Of a DNA stretch of 64,000 bases, positions 38,778-48,053 are shown piece by piece (position 1 is the first letter of the stretch; every line of letters starts with the position of its first letter). Source of the stretch: Alcaligenaceae bacterium (GTDB lineage Bacteria > Pseudomonadota > Gammaproteobacteria > Burkholderiales > Burkholderiaceae_B); contig JACCES010000008.1 of assembly GCA_013416455.1 (NCBI GenBank), positions 124,001 to 188,000 of the forward strand, given 5' to 3'. Made by a program: the position numbers and the translations under genes. Under the pieces are notes generated by a model. The model saw only the letters and a program-made list of their open reading frames with translations. It was not told the DNA's origin and searched no databases.

Positions 38778-39812
38778 ATGAATGGCAAAAAATTGATCCG
38801 CAACAGCACAGCCGAGTTTCTGATCTTCACAGGGCAGGCCGGCGAGCAGAGCATCGAAGCCCGCTACGAGGACGAAACCCTGTGGCTGTCGCAGAAGTTG
38901 ATGGCTGAGCTTTTCGGGGTAGATGTGCGCACCGTCAGCGAGCACCTGAAGAACATCTTTGCCAGCCAGGAACTGACTGCGGAAGCAGTTATCCGGAAAT
39001 TCCGGATAACTGCCAGTGACGGCAAGAACTACCATACCCAGTTCTACAATCTCGACGCCATCATCTCCGTCGGCTACCGGGTCAACTCCATACGCGCAAC
39101 GCAATTCCGTCAATGGGCGACTGGCGTCTTGCGTGAGTTCGCCATCAAAGGCTATGTGCTGGATCGCCAGCGCATGGAAAACGGCAGCTTCCTGAGCGAG
39201 GACTACTTCGAGCGGCTGCTGGCGGAAATCCGCGAGATCCGCCTCAGCGAGCGACGCTTCTACCAGAAGATCACCGACATCTACGCCACCAGCGTGGATT
39301 ACAACAAGGACGCACCGACAACCAAAGCATTCTTCGCCAAAGTACAGGACAAACTGCATTACGCCATCCACGGCCATACCGCTGCAGAGCTGATCCGCGA
39401 GCGGGCCGATAGCAGCAGGCCACATATGGGTCTGACTTCCTGGGCGAGCGCGCCCGAAGGCAAGATCCTGAAAACCGACGTGGCCGTGGCCAAGAACTAC
39501 CTGACCAGGGACGAGTTGGATTCATTGGGCCGTATCGTCAACGCCTATCTTGAACTGGCCGAGGACCGTGCTCGCCGCAAGATTCCCATGAGTATGGAAG
39601 ACTGGTCCAAGCGTCTGGACGCCTTCCTAGAATTTGATGACCGGGAAGTGCTACAGAACAGCGGCAAGATTTCTGCAAAACTTGCCCAGACACATGCGGA
39701 AAGTGAATTTGAGAAGTACAGAATTGTGCAGGATCGCCTGTTTGAAAGCGATTTCGACAAAGCAGTGAAAAAACTGGCGTCCGGCGAGCCGAACACCAGA
39801 GATGATGGATAA
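38778..39812 (+). CDS. rhuM: RhuM family protein
   Basis: 344 residues. The RhuM (virulence-protein RhuM/Fic-related, PF13310) pattern is clear: TLWLSQKLMAELFGVDVRTV, SEHLKNIFASQELTAEAVIR, DAIISVGYRVNSIRATQFRQ and ATGVLREFAIKGYVLDRQR. The N-terminal part looks like a helix-turn-helix. RhuM genes are frequent riders in type I restriction loci; the biochemical role is unknown. It starts 21 bp after hsdR on the same strand, so it is probably in the same transcript. Confidence 0.88.
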   Translation: MNGKKLIRNSTAEFLIFTGQAGEQSIEARYEDETLWLSQKLMAELFGVDVRTVSEHLKNIFASQELTAEAVIRKFRITASDGKNYHTQFYNLDAIISVGYRVNSIRATQFRQWATGVLREFAIKGYVLDRQRMENGSFLSEDYFERLLAEIREIRLSERRFYQKITDIYATSVDYNKDAPTTKAFFAKVQDKLHYAIHGHTAAELIRERADSSRPHMGLTSWASAPEGKILKTDVAVAKNYLTRDELDSLGRIVNAYLELAEDRARRKIPMSMEDWSKRLDAFLEFDDREVLQNSGKISAKLAQTHAESEFEKYRIVQDRLFESDFDKAVKKLASGEPNTRDDG

Positions 39813-39815
39813 GGC

Positions 39816-40454
39816 TCAGCTCCCCAAATAGATCGACGTCACTTTCAACCTTTCATGCCCAAGTTCACGGCTGATCTGCTGCCGGGCGTGTTGGTCACTC
39901 AATCGCTGGCTGCGATTGAGCTGAGCTTTACCAGGGCCACCCGCCGCTGGCGCTTTCCACCCCGTCAACACCTCATACCGCATCTGAGCATACCCATGCC
40001 GCAGCCCATGCATATTGCTCCACCCTGCCGCCTTGCACTGCCCGTCGTAGACATGTCGCTGCAGGATGTAAGTCTTGTGCGACGGAATCAATGATCCCAA
40101 GCCCGCCAGGCGATGAGCCTCATTCAGCACCGCACGCTGTTCCGGCGTCGAGATTGGCACCGTCCGATCACGGCCACCTTTTGCCCATGATCCCTTGATA
40201 GCGATATCGTCGCCACGGTCGGCATAGCGGGGTTGGAACTTGATGGACTCTTCCCGCCGCAAACCGAAGGCAGCCTGCAAACGCAGGCTCATGAGGACAT
40301 GAGGGTCGTTGACCCTGTCCAACCTGTCACCCAGCTCCTTGGCCTTGTTTTCATTGGTCACATAACGCCGCTCGGGAATGCCCAGCTTGGTGTTGTCTGC
40401 CGGCAAGATGCCTGCCTTGCCAACCTTCTCTGCCCACCAGCGCAGATGCGTCAT
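39816..40454 (-). pseudogene. Tyrosine-recombinase integrase, N-terminally truncated
   Basis: About 212 residues of a phage-type integrase. The catalytic domain is complete: Arg in AAFGLRREESIKF, the H-x-x-R box in MHGLRHGYAQMRY, His in SRELGHERLKV and the nucleophilic Tyr in TSIYLG. The relatives I know continue N-terminally with a core-binding domain through an NRMTHLRWWAEKVGK join. Here the same frame meets a stop just upstream of MTHLRWW, and the DNA beyond is an IS5-type transposase fragment on the other strand. The N-terminal domain was therefore lost at this junction. This recombinase may once have moved the defence island. Confidence 0.8.
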
Positions 40455-40462
40455 ACGGTGGC

Positions 40463-40669
40463 CTTGAGCCGGTCATCGGGCACATGAAATCCGATGGAAA
40501 GCTGGGCCGTAACTGGCTCACAGGTCGTGCGGGGGATGCGATCCAGGCGGTGCTGTGTGGAGCCGGGCACAACATCCGTCTGCTGCTGCGCCAGCTGCGG
40601 CGTTTTTACGCCTGGACGATGGTGCGGTGGTGGGTGGCGTTCGCGCATCGCCAACACGCAAGGGCATGA
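40463..40669 (+). mobile_element. IS5-type transposase C-terminal fragment
   Basis: A plus-strand frame reads LEPVIGHMKSDGKLGRNWL followed by TGRAGDAIQAVLCGAGHNIR and LLLRQLRRFYAWTM, the usual C-terminal end of IS5-family DDE transposases (EPVIGHxKxD...). Only about 65 residues are present and the rest of the element is missing. Its left edge coincides with the point where the integrase gene loses its N-terminus, so it marks a deletion or insertion junction. No inverted repeat of the IS could be identified. Confidence 0.8.
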
Positions 40670-41003
40670 CCGAATACATCATCGTTACCTGAACGCTGAA
40701 AAATCTAGTTGTTCAGGATCGACTATGTACCGATCTCCATTTATCAGCCCATTGACCCCCATTCAAGAAAACCTGTCGAAGCAGTTTGAGGTTGATCACC
40801 CTGGCCAGGCGGAACTTGCGCCCACTCAAATAAACTTCAGGTGTTTGATAGTTATGAAGGATGATTAACGCCGCCTCTGTCATACTGAAGGCAATGCAGG
40901 CCCCCCATCAGAATGGAAGGCAAGACGCAGGCCGAAGCAACAGCCGAAACGATCGCGCGGGCCCGCAAGACCTCTTTCAATCAACACTTCCGGAGCCATC
41001 CAC
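40670..41003. other. Gene-less right boundary of the island
   Basis: There is no convincing gene. It spans the join between the IS5-type fragment and the chromosomal-looking alcohol dehydrogenase operon. It should contain the promoter of the 41004 gene; the likely ribosome site is CGGAG just before 41004. I searched it by eye for a repeat of the mnmE 3' end and found none. Confidence 0.5.
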
Positions 41004-42092
41004 ATGAAGATTCAAGCTGCGGTCACCCACGCCCAGGGTCAGGATTTTTCCATCGAAGAGGTCTCGCTGTCCGGGCTCCAGGCGAACGAAGTTCTGATCA
41101 AGATCGTTGCCACAGGTGTATGCCATACCGATGCGGTGGCACGCGACCTGGGCATATCGCCCTACCCCATCGTGCTGGGTCATGAAGGCGCGGGCATCAT
41201 CGAGAAGGCAGGCGAAAACGTCAGCCGGCTCGCTCCCGGCGACCACGTTGTGATGTCTTTTGCGCACTGCGGTCAATGCGAAAACTGCCTGACCGGGCAT
41301 CCGACCGTGTGCTCGGCCTTCAATGAATTGAATTTCGGCGGCCGCATGGACGATCACACCTGCCGTTTGCATCAGGGCGATACCGACATCCACACGTTCT
41401 TCGGCCAATCTTCATTTGGCACCTACGCCATCGCGCACGAACGCAATGTGGTCAAGGTCGACAAGGACGTCGATCTCGCTCTGCTCGGGCCGCTGGGCTG
41501 CGGCATCCAGACCGGCGCCGGCACGGTGCTGAACCGTCTCAAGCCCGGGTTCGGTACTTCCATCGCCGTGTACGGCTGCGGCGCCGTGGGCTTGAGCGCC
41601 ATCATGGCGGCCAGAATCGCCGGCTGCCCGCGAATCTTCGCAGTGGATGTGCACGACAGCCGCCTGGAACTGGCCCGCGAGCTCGGCGCCACGGATGCGC
41701 TGAATGGCAAGAACGCCGATGTGGTCGAGGAAATCAAGGCAGCATCCCATGGCGGCACGCACTATGCTGTGGAAACCACCGGAGTGCCGCCGGTGGTGCG
41801 CCAGTGTCTGAACGCGCTGAGGCCATTGGGGCAGGCTGCCATTGTCGGGGTCGCGCCTGAAATATCCATCGATGTGCATAACGATTTAATGGCCGAAGGC
41901 AAGAGCATGATCGGCGTCATAGAAGGCGATTCCGTGCCACGGGTGTTCATCCCCCAACTGATCGAGTTCTACAAAGCGGGCAAATTCCCCTTCGACAAGC
42001 TGATCAAGTTCTACGAATTCAATGAAATCAGCCAGGCCTTTGAAGATTCCCAGTCCGGTGTCACCGTCAAGCCCGTGCTCAAGCTGGCCTGA
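41004..42092 (+). CDS. Zinc-dependent alcohol dehydrogenase (aryl-alcohol type)
   Basis: 362 residues of the medium-chain dehydrogenase superfamily. Catalytic-zinc ligands are Cys in TGVCHTD, His in LGHEGAG and Cys in GPLGCGIQTG. The structural-zinc cysteines are in HCGQCENCLTGHPTVC. The nucleotide-binding GYGCGAVGLS-type motif is present as VYGCGAVGLSAIMAA, with an Asp-containing FAVDVHDSRLELA suggesting NAD preference. The pattern resembles benzyl-alcohol/aryl-alcohol dehydrogenases (XylB-like). It is 73 bp upstream of an aldehyde dehydrogenase, so the pair should take an alcohol through the aldehyde to the acid. The real substrate is unproven. Confidence 0.9.
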   Translation: MKIQAAVTHAQGQDFSIEEVSLSGLQANEVLIKIVATGVCHTDAVARDLGISPYPIVLGHEGAGIIEKAGENVSRLAPGDHVVMSFAHCGQCENCLTGHPTVCSAFNELNFGGRMDDHTCRLHQGDTDIHTFFGQSSFGTYAIAHERNVVKVDKDVDLALLGPLGCGIQTGAGTVLNRLKPGFGTSIAVYGCGAVGLSAIMAARIAGCPRIFAVDVHDSRLELARELGATDALNGKNADVVEEIKAASHGGTHYAVETTGVPPVVRQCLNALRPLGQAAIVGVAPEISIDVHNDLMAEGKSMIGVIEGDSVPRVFIPQLIEFYKAGKFPFDKLIKFYEFNEISQAFEDSQSGVTVKPVLKLA

Positions 42093-42165
42093 CGCCATGC
42101 GGCCGCAAGCTCTCCTGCAAAAAAAGCGCTCGGCGGCATGAATCAAGAATATACAAAGGATATCC

Positions 42166-43638
42166 ATGAATAACGCAACAACTTACCAGAACCTTGACTT
42201 GCTGCCCATAGCGGGGCAATGGCGCAAAGGCAGATCGGGCCGCAAGCTGGATGTTGTCGACCCCTATTCGGGCGATACCTTGCTGAGCCTGCCGATGGCC
42301 AGCCACGCGGATCTGGATGAAGCCTACCAGGCCGCGCGCGACATCCAGCCGGAATGGGCGGCAATGGGCCCCACGGCACGGGGGGACATCATGCGCCGGG
42401 TAGTGGCGCTCTTTGATGCGCGCAAAGAAGAAATCATCGACTGGTTGATCCGCGAATCCGGCAGCACACGCGTCAAGGCGGAAATCGAATGGGGTTCGGC
42501 CCGCGGCATTACACAGGAAGCCGCCAGCCTGCCCGGCCGCATGCACGGGCGCATTCTGCCCTCGGATATCCCCGGCAAGGAAAGCCGCGTTTACCGCAAG
42601 CCGCTGGGGGTGATCGGGGTGATCAGCCCCTGGAATTTCCCGCTGCACCTCAGCGCGCGTTCCGTGGCCCCGGCATTGGCGCTGGGCAATACCGTGGTCG
42701 TGAAACCCGCCAGCGACACCCCGGTCACCGGCGGCCTGTTGCTGGCCCGCCTGTTTGAGGAAGCGGGGCTGCCCGCGGGCGCACTCAGCGTGGTGGTCGG
42801 CGCCGGTTCAGAAATCGGCGATGCCTTCGTTGAGCACCCCGTTCCCTCTTTCATCTCGTTCACCGGGTCCACGGAAGTCGGCCGCAACATCGGCCGGATC
42901 GCCAATGCGGGCAAGCATCTCAAGCATGTAGCCCTTGAGCTCGGCGGCAACAGCCCGTTTGTCGTCCTGGCCGATGCCGATGTCCAAACAGCCGTCAGCG
43001 CGGCAGTCACCGGCAAGTTCCTGCATCAGGGCCAGATCTGCATGGCAATCAACCGCATCATCGTCGAAGCCCCTCTGGTCAACGAATTCACCCAACGCTT
43101 CGTCGAGCGGGTCAAAACGCTTGCCTGCGGCGATCCATCAAAACCCGAAACCGTGGTCGGGCCGGTGATCAACCAGCGTCAGTTGGAAGGCCTGAAGGCA
43201 AAAATCGGCAAGGCCAAGGCGGAAGGAGCCACGCTGCTGCTGGGGGGCGAACCCCAAGGCAATGTAATGCCGCCACATGTGTTTGGTGATGTCACGGCGG
43301 ACATGGAAATCGCCCGGGAAGAAATTTTTGGCCCCTTGGTGGGGATTCAGTCTGCCCGCGACGCCGAACATGCCCTGGAGCTCGCCAACGGCAGCGACTA
43401 CGGCCTTTCAAGCGCGGTGTTCACCGGCGACCTTGCACGAGGCGTCCAGTTTGCCCAGCGTCTGCACGCGGGCATGACACATGTCAACGATATGCCGGTC
43501 AATGACGAAGCCAACGCGCCGTTCGGCGGCGAAAAGAACTCCGGCGTAGGCCGCTTCAACGGCGATTGGGTGATTGACGAGTTCACGACGGATCACTGGA
43601 TCACGGTACAAACCGCCCCTCGCGGGTATCCGTTCTGA
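42166..43638 (+). CDS. NAD(P)-dependent aldehyde dehydrogenase (benzaldehyde-dehydrogenase-like)
   Basis: 490 residues, normal for the family. The general-base Glu is in [14 protein letters not shown] and the catalytic Cys in [16 protein letters not shown]. The cofactor-binding region includes [20 protein letters not shown] and [35 protein letters not shown] and [20 protein letters not shown] are C-terminal signatures, the latter resembling benzaldehyde and vanillin dehydrogenases. It follows the alcohol dehydrogenase on the same strand and probably oxidises the aldehyde that enzyme makes. Confidence 0.92.
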   Translation: MNNATTYQNLDLLPIAGQWRKGRSGRKLDVVDPYSGDTLLSLPMASHADLDEAYQAARDIQPEWAAMGPTARGDIMRRVVALFDARKEEIIDWLIRESGSTRVKAEIEWGSARGITQEAASLPGRMHGRILPSDIPGKESRVYRKPLGVIGVISPWNFPLHLSARSVAPALALGNTVVVKPASDTPVTGGLLLARLFEEAGLPAGALSVVVGAGSEIGDAFVEHPVPSFISFTGSTEVGRNIGRIANAGKHLKHVALELGGNSPFVVLADADVQTAVSAAVTGKFLHQGQICMAINRIIVEAPLVNEFTQRFVERVKTLACGDPSKPETVVGPVINQRQLEGLKAKIGKAKAEGATLLLGGEPQGNVMPPHVFGDVTADMEIAREEIFGPLVGIQSARDAEHALELANGSDYGLSSAVFTGDLARGVQFAQRLHAGMTHVNDMPVNDEANAPFGGEKNSGVGRFNGDWVIDEFTTDHWITVQTAPRGYPF

Positions 43639-43751
43639 AAGGCGGCGCCAACCAGGTGGCGGCGAGTTCGCCACCGAGGATCAAGCCCGCCGCAAGCTTC
43701 CCATGCGTGCCACCTCAAGCACGCCTGACCGACCCGCATCAAGAGAAACCA

Positions 43752-46061
43752 ATGAGCTCCGCCACCCACCCCGTCTCCCGGCTGCTCGCCGAAATCGGCG
43801 ACGACTCCGCCTTTGCCACACGCTTCAGCCTCAAGGCCGATCCGGAACTGCGGGTCGCGGGGATCGGCACCGTGCCTCTGCCGGTAACGACACAGATGGC
43901 ACACCGGCTGTGCGCCGTCGCGCAACCCGCATTCCATGGCTACAAGGATCAGACGCGCTTCGATCCCAATGTGCGCGATACCTGGGAAATTCCGGCAAGC
44001 GCCATAGGTTTCGACTCGCCGCAATGGCAATCCACACTTGATAATGCATTGGCCCGCATCAAGAACGAACTGGGCCTGCCCTCCGGAGCCGGGCTGAAGG
44101 CCAAGTTGCATAACCTGCTGGTATACGCACCCGGACAGTTCTTTGCCATGCATCAGGATTCAGAAAAAATCGATGGCATGCTGGGCACGCTGGTCATCAC
44201 CCTACCGTCTGGTTTCACCGGCGGCGAATTTCAAGTAACGCACCAGGGGGAAACCCTGCGGGCTCGCGGGTCGGCCAGCAATCTTGGCTGTCTGGCGTTC
44301 TATGCCGACTGCCACCATGAAGTACGCCCGGTAAAACAAGGCTATCGCATAGTGCTGACATACAACCTGATCGGACACGGCAACGCCCTGCCCGCCGACG
44401 TCTCGATGCAAAAGCTCCCGGCCCTGGCTGAAGCGCTGCGGATGTTCTGGCAAACGCCTGGCGCACCCCGCTGGGACGGCGGCCCCGCGACCCAGGCGCC
44501 GGACCGGCTGGTCTATCTGCTCGACCATCAATACACACAGAGCGGGCTGTCCTGGGAACGCCTGAAAGGTGTGGATGCCGCAAGAGCCGCGGCACTGCTC
44601 AAGGTTGCGGAACGACTGGACGCGGAAATTTTCCTGGCCCTGGCCGATGTACATGAAACATGGTCGGCTGAAGACGACTATCAAAGGGGCGGCCACTGGA
44701 GCTACGACGAAGACGAGGATGAATCACCTGTGGACGTCGACCCGGACGAACCCATACTGGAATACCTGATCGACAGCAGTATTGAATTGCGCCACTGGCT
44801 TGCTCGGGACGGCAGCGTGCTCGACTCCGACAACGGCTACGTCGACGATTCCGAACTATGCCTTACCCGCTCATCGTCCGACTGCACGCCTTTCAAGTCG
44901 GAGCATGAAGGCTACATGGGAAACTATGGCAACACGGTCGACCGCTGGTATCACCGCGCCGCCGTGGTGATGTGGCCCCGTGAGCGGGCCTTCATCATCC
45001 GCGCGCGGCAAGCCCCGCACTGGGCAATCGGGCAGATCGCCACCAAACTGGAAACCGGAGACGAAGCACAGGCAAACGCCTGGGCTAACGGCCTGCTGCC
45101 ATTCTGGGACCAAGCCACACGCAACACGGAAAAGGCCCATTTACTTTCCACCGTCGTCCCGGTTGCCGCCAAGCTGGGCAATGAAGACACCGCCGCCCGG
45201 CTGCTCGCGCCATTCTCGCTGTTGCACCTCGGCCCCGAAGTGATCCCGTGGCTATTGTTACTGCTCGAACGCCATGGCCCAACTTGGCGCGACGAACTTC
45301 TGCACCATTGGAATGCTACACCCCAGCCGCAGGCCGATCGTCTGAAATGGCTGGCACACACCCTGCCGGCATTGGCTCATGCCTGCATGCAGGCAAACAC
45401 TATGGATGGCAAAGCCTTGGCCGGCACCCTGCTCGAACTCCAGTGGAGCTGGCTGCGGGAATATTTGGGAAACGCATCCAGACATCACGCAGGACGCTCA
45501 CTTGCCCGGATGCTGGGCAATACCGGTCCGGCCGTGCTCGGCTTGCTGCGCGCAGGCCGGGTGGCAGGCCGCCCGGACTCACAACAATCCATTGTGGATA
45601 CTTTGCTGTCCATCGGCTTGCCGACATCGCTCGGTGTATTGCGCGCCGCCCAGCCGTCAGACGACCTGTCGGGGCTGGGCCTGGCTTCATTGCATGCGCA
45701 TTGCGTGAGGACGCTCACCGCAAGACTCGCACAGCCCGAACGCTCTTCCGGAGACTGGTCGATTCCCGCACCCGAGCTCCACGCCGGCGAGCTCGGGGAA
45801 GTCCTATCGTCGTTCCTGGAATCACCGGAGCGAAAACGCCTGGAATGGCCACTGGCCAAGGCGAAGCGGCAAATGATCCACCACCACATCGAGTTTCACG
45901 AACTTCCGGTAAGCCACCAGACCCGACGCACGGGCCGGCCTTATACCCTGGTGCTGGAAAAGACTCAGGACCTGTTCGAACACGAAGCCGTTGAACGCCG
46001 GCAATGGTCGAAGGATCTGGCCTGGCTGCACAAGACCGCGGACAGATTCACCGCATCATAA
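43752..46061 (+). CDS. Large protein with N-terminal 2-oxoglutarate/Fe(II) oxygenase domain
   Basis: 769 residues from the ATG at 43752. An upstream in-frame extension to 43656 is not conserved-looking. Residues about 100-205 form a prolyl-4-hydroxylase-like double-stranded beta-helix: LVYAPGQFFAMHQDSEKIDG gives the H-x-D pair (His134, Asp136), and FYADCHHEVRPVKQGYRIVL supplies the distal His (188/189) and the 2-oxoglutarate-binding Arg (about 198). The remaining 550 residues contain an acidic stretch (EDEDESPVDVDPDEPILEY) and an alpha-rich C-terminal half with no domain I recognise. It is cytoplasmic, with no signal. The hydroxylated substrate is unknown. It lies 113 bp after the aldehyde dehydrogenase and is probably separate from it in function. 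Confidence 0.78.
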   Translation: MSSATHPVSRLLAEIGDDSAFATRFSLKADPELRVAGIGTVPLPVTTQMAHRLCAVAQPAFHGYKDQTRFDPNVRDTWEIPASAIGFDSPQWQSTLDNALARIKNELGLPSGAGLKAKLHNLLVYAPGQFFAMHQDSEKIDGMLGTLVITLPSGFTGGEFQVTHQGETLRARGSASNLGCLAFYADCHHEVRPVKQGYRIVLTYNLIGHGNALPADVSMQKLPALAEALRMFWQTPGAPRWDGGPATQAPDRLVYLLDHQYTQSGLSWERLKGVDAARAAALLKVAERLDAEIFLALADVHETWSAEDDYQRGGHWSYDEDEDESPVDVDPDEPILEYLIDSSIELRHWLARDGSVLDSDNGYVDDSELCLTRSSSDCTPFKSEHEGYMGNYGNTVDRWYHRAAVVMWPRERAFIIRARQAPHWAIGQIATKLETGDEAQANAWANGLLPFWDQATRNTEKAHLLSTVVPVAAKLGNEDTAARLLAPFSLLHLGPEVIPWLLLLLERHGPTWRDELLHHWNATPQPQADRLKWLAHTLPALAHACMQANTMDGKALAGTLLELQWSWLREYLGNASRHHAGRSLARMLGNTGPAVLGLLRAGRVAGRPDSQQSIVDTLLSIGLPTSLGVLRAAQPSDDLSGLGLASLHAHCVRTLTARLAQPERSSGDWSIPAPELHAGELGEVLSSFLESPERKRLEWPLAKAKRQMIHHHIEFHELPVSHQTRRTGRPYTLVLEKTQDLFEHEAVERRQWSKDLAWLHKTADRFTAS

Positions 46062-46089
46062 GAAAACCGCAGCGGGCTCCTGTTCACGT

Positions 46090-46123
46090 GAAGACGCTTC
46101 GGAGCGCTGCCCGGAGCGTCTTC
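46090..46123. terminator. Hairpin between convergent genes
   Basis: A 12-bp stem (GAAGACGCTTCG / CGGAGCGTCTTC, one G-T wobble) lies between the convergent oxygenase and dctM genes. No clear T-run follows, so termination is plausible but not certain. Confidence 0.45.
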
Positions 46124-46148
46124 AACACCAAGCCATGAGAATCGACGC

Positions 46149-47453
46149 TTATCTCTGCATCATGCTGGGCAGCCACAGTGACATTCCCGGGAACATGATT
46201 ACAATCAGCAAGCCGAAAAGCATGACGAATACGAACGGCAGCGCGCCGACGATGATATCCGTCATGCTCACTTCTTTAGGCACTATTCCCTTTAGCACGA
46301 ACAGATTCAAACCAAGCGGCGGGGTAATCATGCCTATTTCAACCGCTATCGTTACGACAATACCCAGCCAGACAGGGTCGTAACCCAATTGGCTGAGTAC
46401 CGGAAATGCCAGAGGCAGCGTAATCACCATCATGGATGCGGGGTCCATGATGCAGCCCAAGATCAGCAACGCGCCCACATAAAGCCCCAACACCATCCAC
46501 GGCTCGAATTCCGATGCCGTAAGAACAGCCACCATTTCATGGGCGATCCCGAGGCGCGAAATCACGAAGCCGAAGAAGGAGCCAAAAATGATCAACAGCA
46601 TCAACATCGTCGTTGTTTGCGCCGTTGTCAGCAGAACCTTGCCAAGCCCTTTAAGCCGCATATCCGGCCGGAATATCACCAGCGCCAGGGCGCCCGCGGC
46701 ACCCAGCGCCGCCGCTTCAGTCGCAGTTGCGACCCCGGTATAGATTGCCCCCATCACGATGATGAACAGCAGCATGATCTGCCAGATTCCGCGTATGGAC
46801 TCGAAACGCTCTTTCCAGGTCACTGTGATTCGTGTTGCCTGTGACGCTTCGCCCTTCATGCTGACGACAATGACGTAGAACACCATCAGACCCGCGAAAA
46901 ACAGGCCCGGGATAATTCCGGCAATAAACAGCGCACCAATGGATGTTTCAGTCAGCACCCCGTAAATGATCATTACGACGCTGGGGGGAATCAGGATACC
47001 CAGCGTACCGCCGGCTGCAACCACACCGACCGCCAGCCGCTTTGAATAGCCATGACGCATCATTTCCGGAACGGATGAATACCCGATCGCGGCGGCCGTT
47101 GCGGGGCTTGAGCCGGAAATCGCGGCGAAAGCCGCACATGCGATGACCGTGCTGACAGGCAAGGCGCCGGGCAGCCAATTGAACCACTTCGTCGCCGCAA
47201 GATAAGCCCGATATGCAATATCGGAATGTGACACCAGACCCGCCATGAAAATGAACAGCGGAGCGACCAGGAATATATAGTTGGTCGATACCGAAAAACT
47301 GACACGCGCCATCTGCACCAGCATGTTCGGGCTCAAGAACAGCATTACCATGATGGTGCCGGTGATACCCATCGCAAATGCAACGGGAACCCCGATCACC
47401 ATGAAAAAAATCAGAATTCCGAACGTAGTCAAGGTCAACCAATACCATTCCAT
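46149..47453 (-). CDS. dctM: TRAP transporter large permease subunit (DctM)
   Basis: About 434 residues with roughly 12 hydrophobic segments and the DctM pattern: GVPVAFAMGITGTIMVMLF, CAAFAAISGSSPATAAAIGY, GILIPPSVVMIIYGVLTETS, IMDPASMMVITLPLAFPVL and ITPPLGLNLFVLKGI. It is the sodium- or proton-coupled transport subunit of a tripartite importer for an organic acid. The ATG at 47453 has AGAGG at proper spacing; an in-frame GTG at 47459 is the alternative. It is the last gene of the dctP-SDR-dctQ-dctM unit, 69 bp after dctQ. Confidence 0.93.
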   Translation of the reverse strand: MEWYWLTLTTFGILIFFMVIGVPVAFAMGITGTIMVMLFLSPNMLVQMARVSFSVSTNYIFLVAPLFIFMAGLVSHSDIAYRAYLAATKWFNWLPGALPVSTVIACAAFAAISGSSPATAAAIGYSSVPEMMRHGYSKRLAVGVVAAGGTLGILIPPSVVMIIYGVLTETSIGALFIAGIIPGLFFAGLMVFYVIVVSMKGEASQATRITVTWKERFESIRGIWQIMLLFIIVMGAIYTGVATATEAAALGAAGALALVIFRPDMRLKGLGKVLLTTAQTTTMLMLLIIFGSFFGFVISRLGIAHEMVAVLTASEFEPWMVLGLYVGALLILGCIMDPASMMVITLPLAFPVLSQLGYDPVWLGIVVTIAVEIGMITPPLGLNLFVLKGIVPKEVSMTDIIVGALPFVFVMLFGLLIVIMFPGMSLWLPSMMQR

Positions 47454-47522
47454 ATGCACCCTCTAACTGGCCAGTTCCATATTTTTATTTATTCTGTGAT
47501 CATCAAGTCAGCGCATGCACGC

Positions 47523-48053
47523 TCATTCGACATCACGCTGTCGAGATTCAGGTTCGGTATAAAAACGGGACACAATCAAAACCATTTGTGTCAGAAACAT
47601 GAAAAGCACACCGAACGGCATCACCCATTGAATGAGGGCCACAGGCAAGGCAAGGGTTGTTTCATCGATACGGTTGGTCATGTAGGATTGGTGGAAGATC
47701 TTCCACATCTGCATCAGGAAGACATAAAGGAACACCAGGGAGCATATTTCCGCAATAAACCCCAGAAATCGCGTGAAGCGCCCCGGAAACCATTCGCTCA
47801 GAAAATCAATGCGCACATGAATCCCTTTCTGCAAGGCATCGCTGGCAGAAAAAAATATGATCACGCTCAGCAGGTAGGCCGACACTTCAAAGGACCACAT
47901 GTCGGGATCATTCAAGATGTGGCGTGTAAATACACCGTAGCAGCCAATCAGGGTCACCAATAGGATGACCCAACCCGCCAGCACGGCCATACCGTTATTG
48001 ATCGCATATACGGCATTTCTGATACGAAAGAATACCGGGACGCTTGTTGTCAT
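47523..48053 (-). CDS. dctQ: TRAP transporter small permease subunit (DctQ)
   Basis: 176 residues with four transmembrane helices. The DctQ pattern includes AVLAGWVILLVTLIGCYGVF, SFEVSAYLLSVIIFFSASDA, LQKGIHVRIDFLSEWFPGRF and a C-terminal LIQWVMPFGVLFMFLTQM. It bridges the periplasmic receptor and the DctM transport subunit. It starts in a 4-bp overlap with the end of the SDR gene. Confidence 0.9.
   Translation of the reverse strand: MTTSVPVFFRIRNAVYAINNGMAVLAGWVILLVTLIGCYGVFTRHILNDPDMWSFEVSAYLLSVIIFFSASDALQKGIHVRIDFLSEWFPGRFTRFLGFIAEICSLVFLYVFLMQMWKIFHQSYMTNRIDETTLALPVALIQWVMPFGVLFMFLTQMVLIVSRFYTEPESRQRDVE

Noticed and set aside
40670-41003. Right attachment repeat matching the mnmE 3' end
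   Set aside because: I compared the last 18 bases of mnmE with 39.8-41.0 kb by eye and found no convincing second copy.
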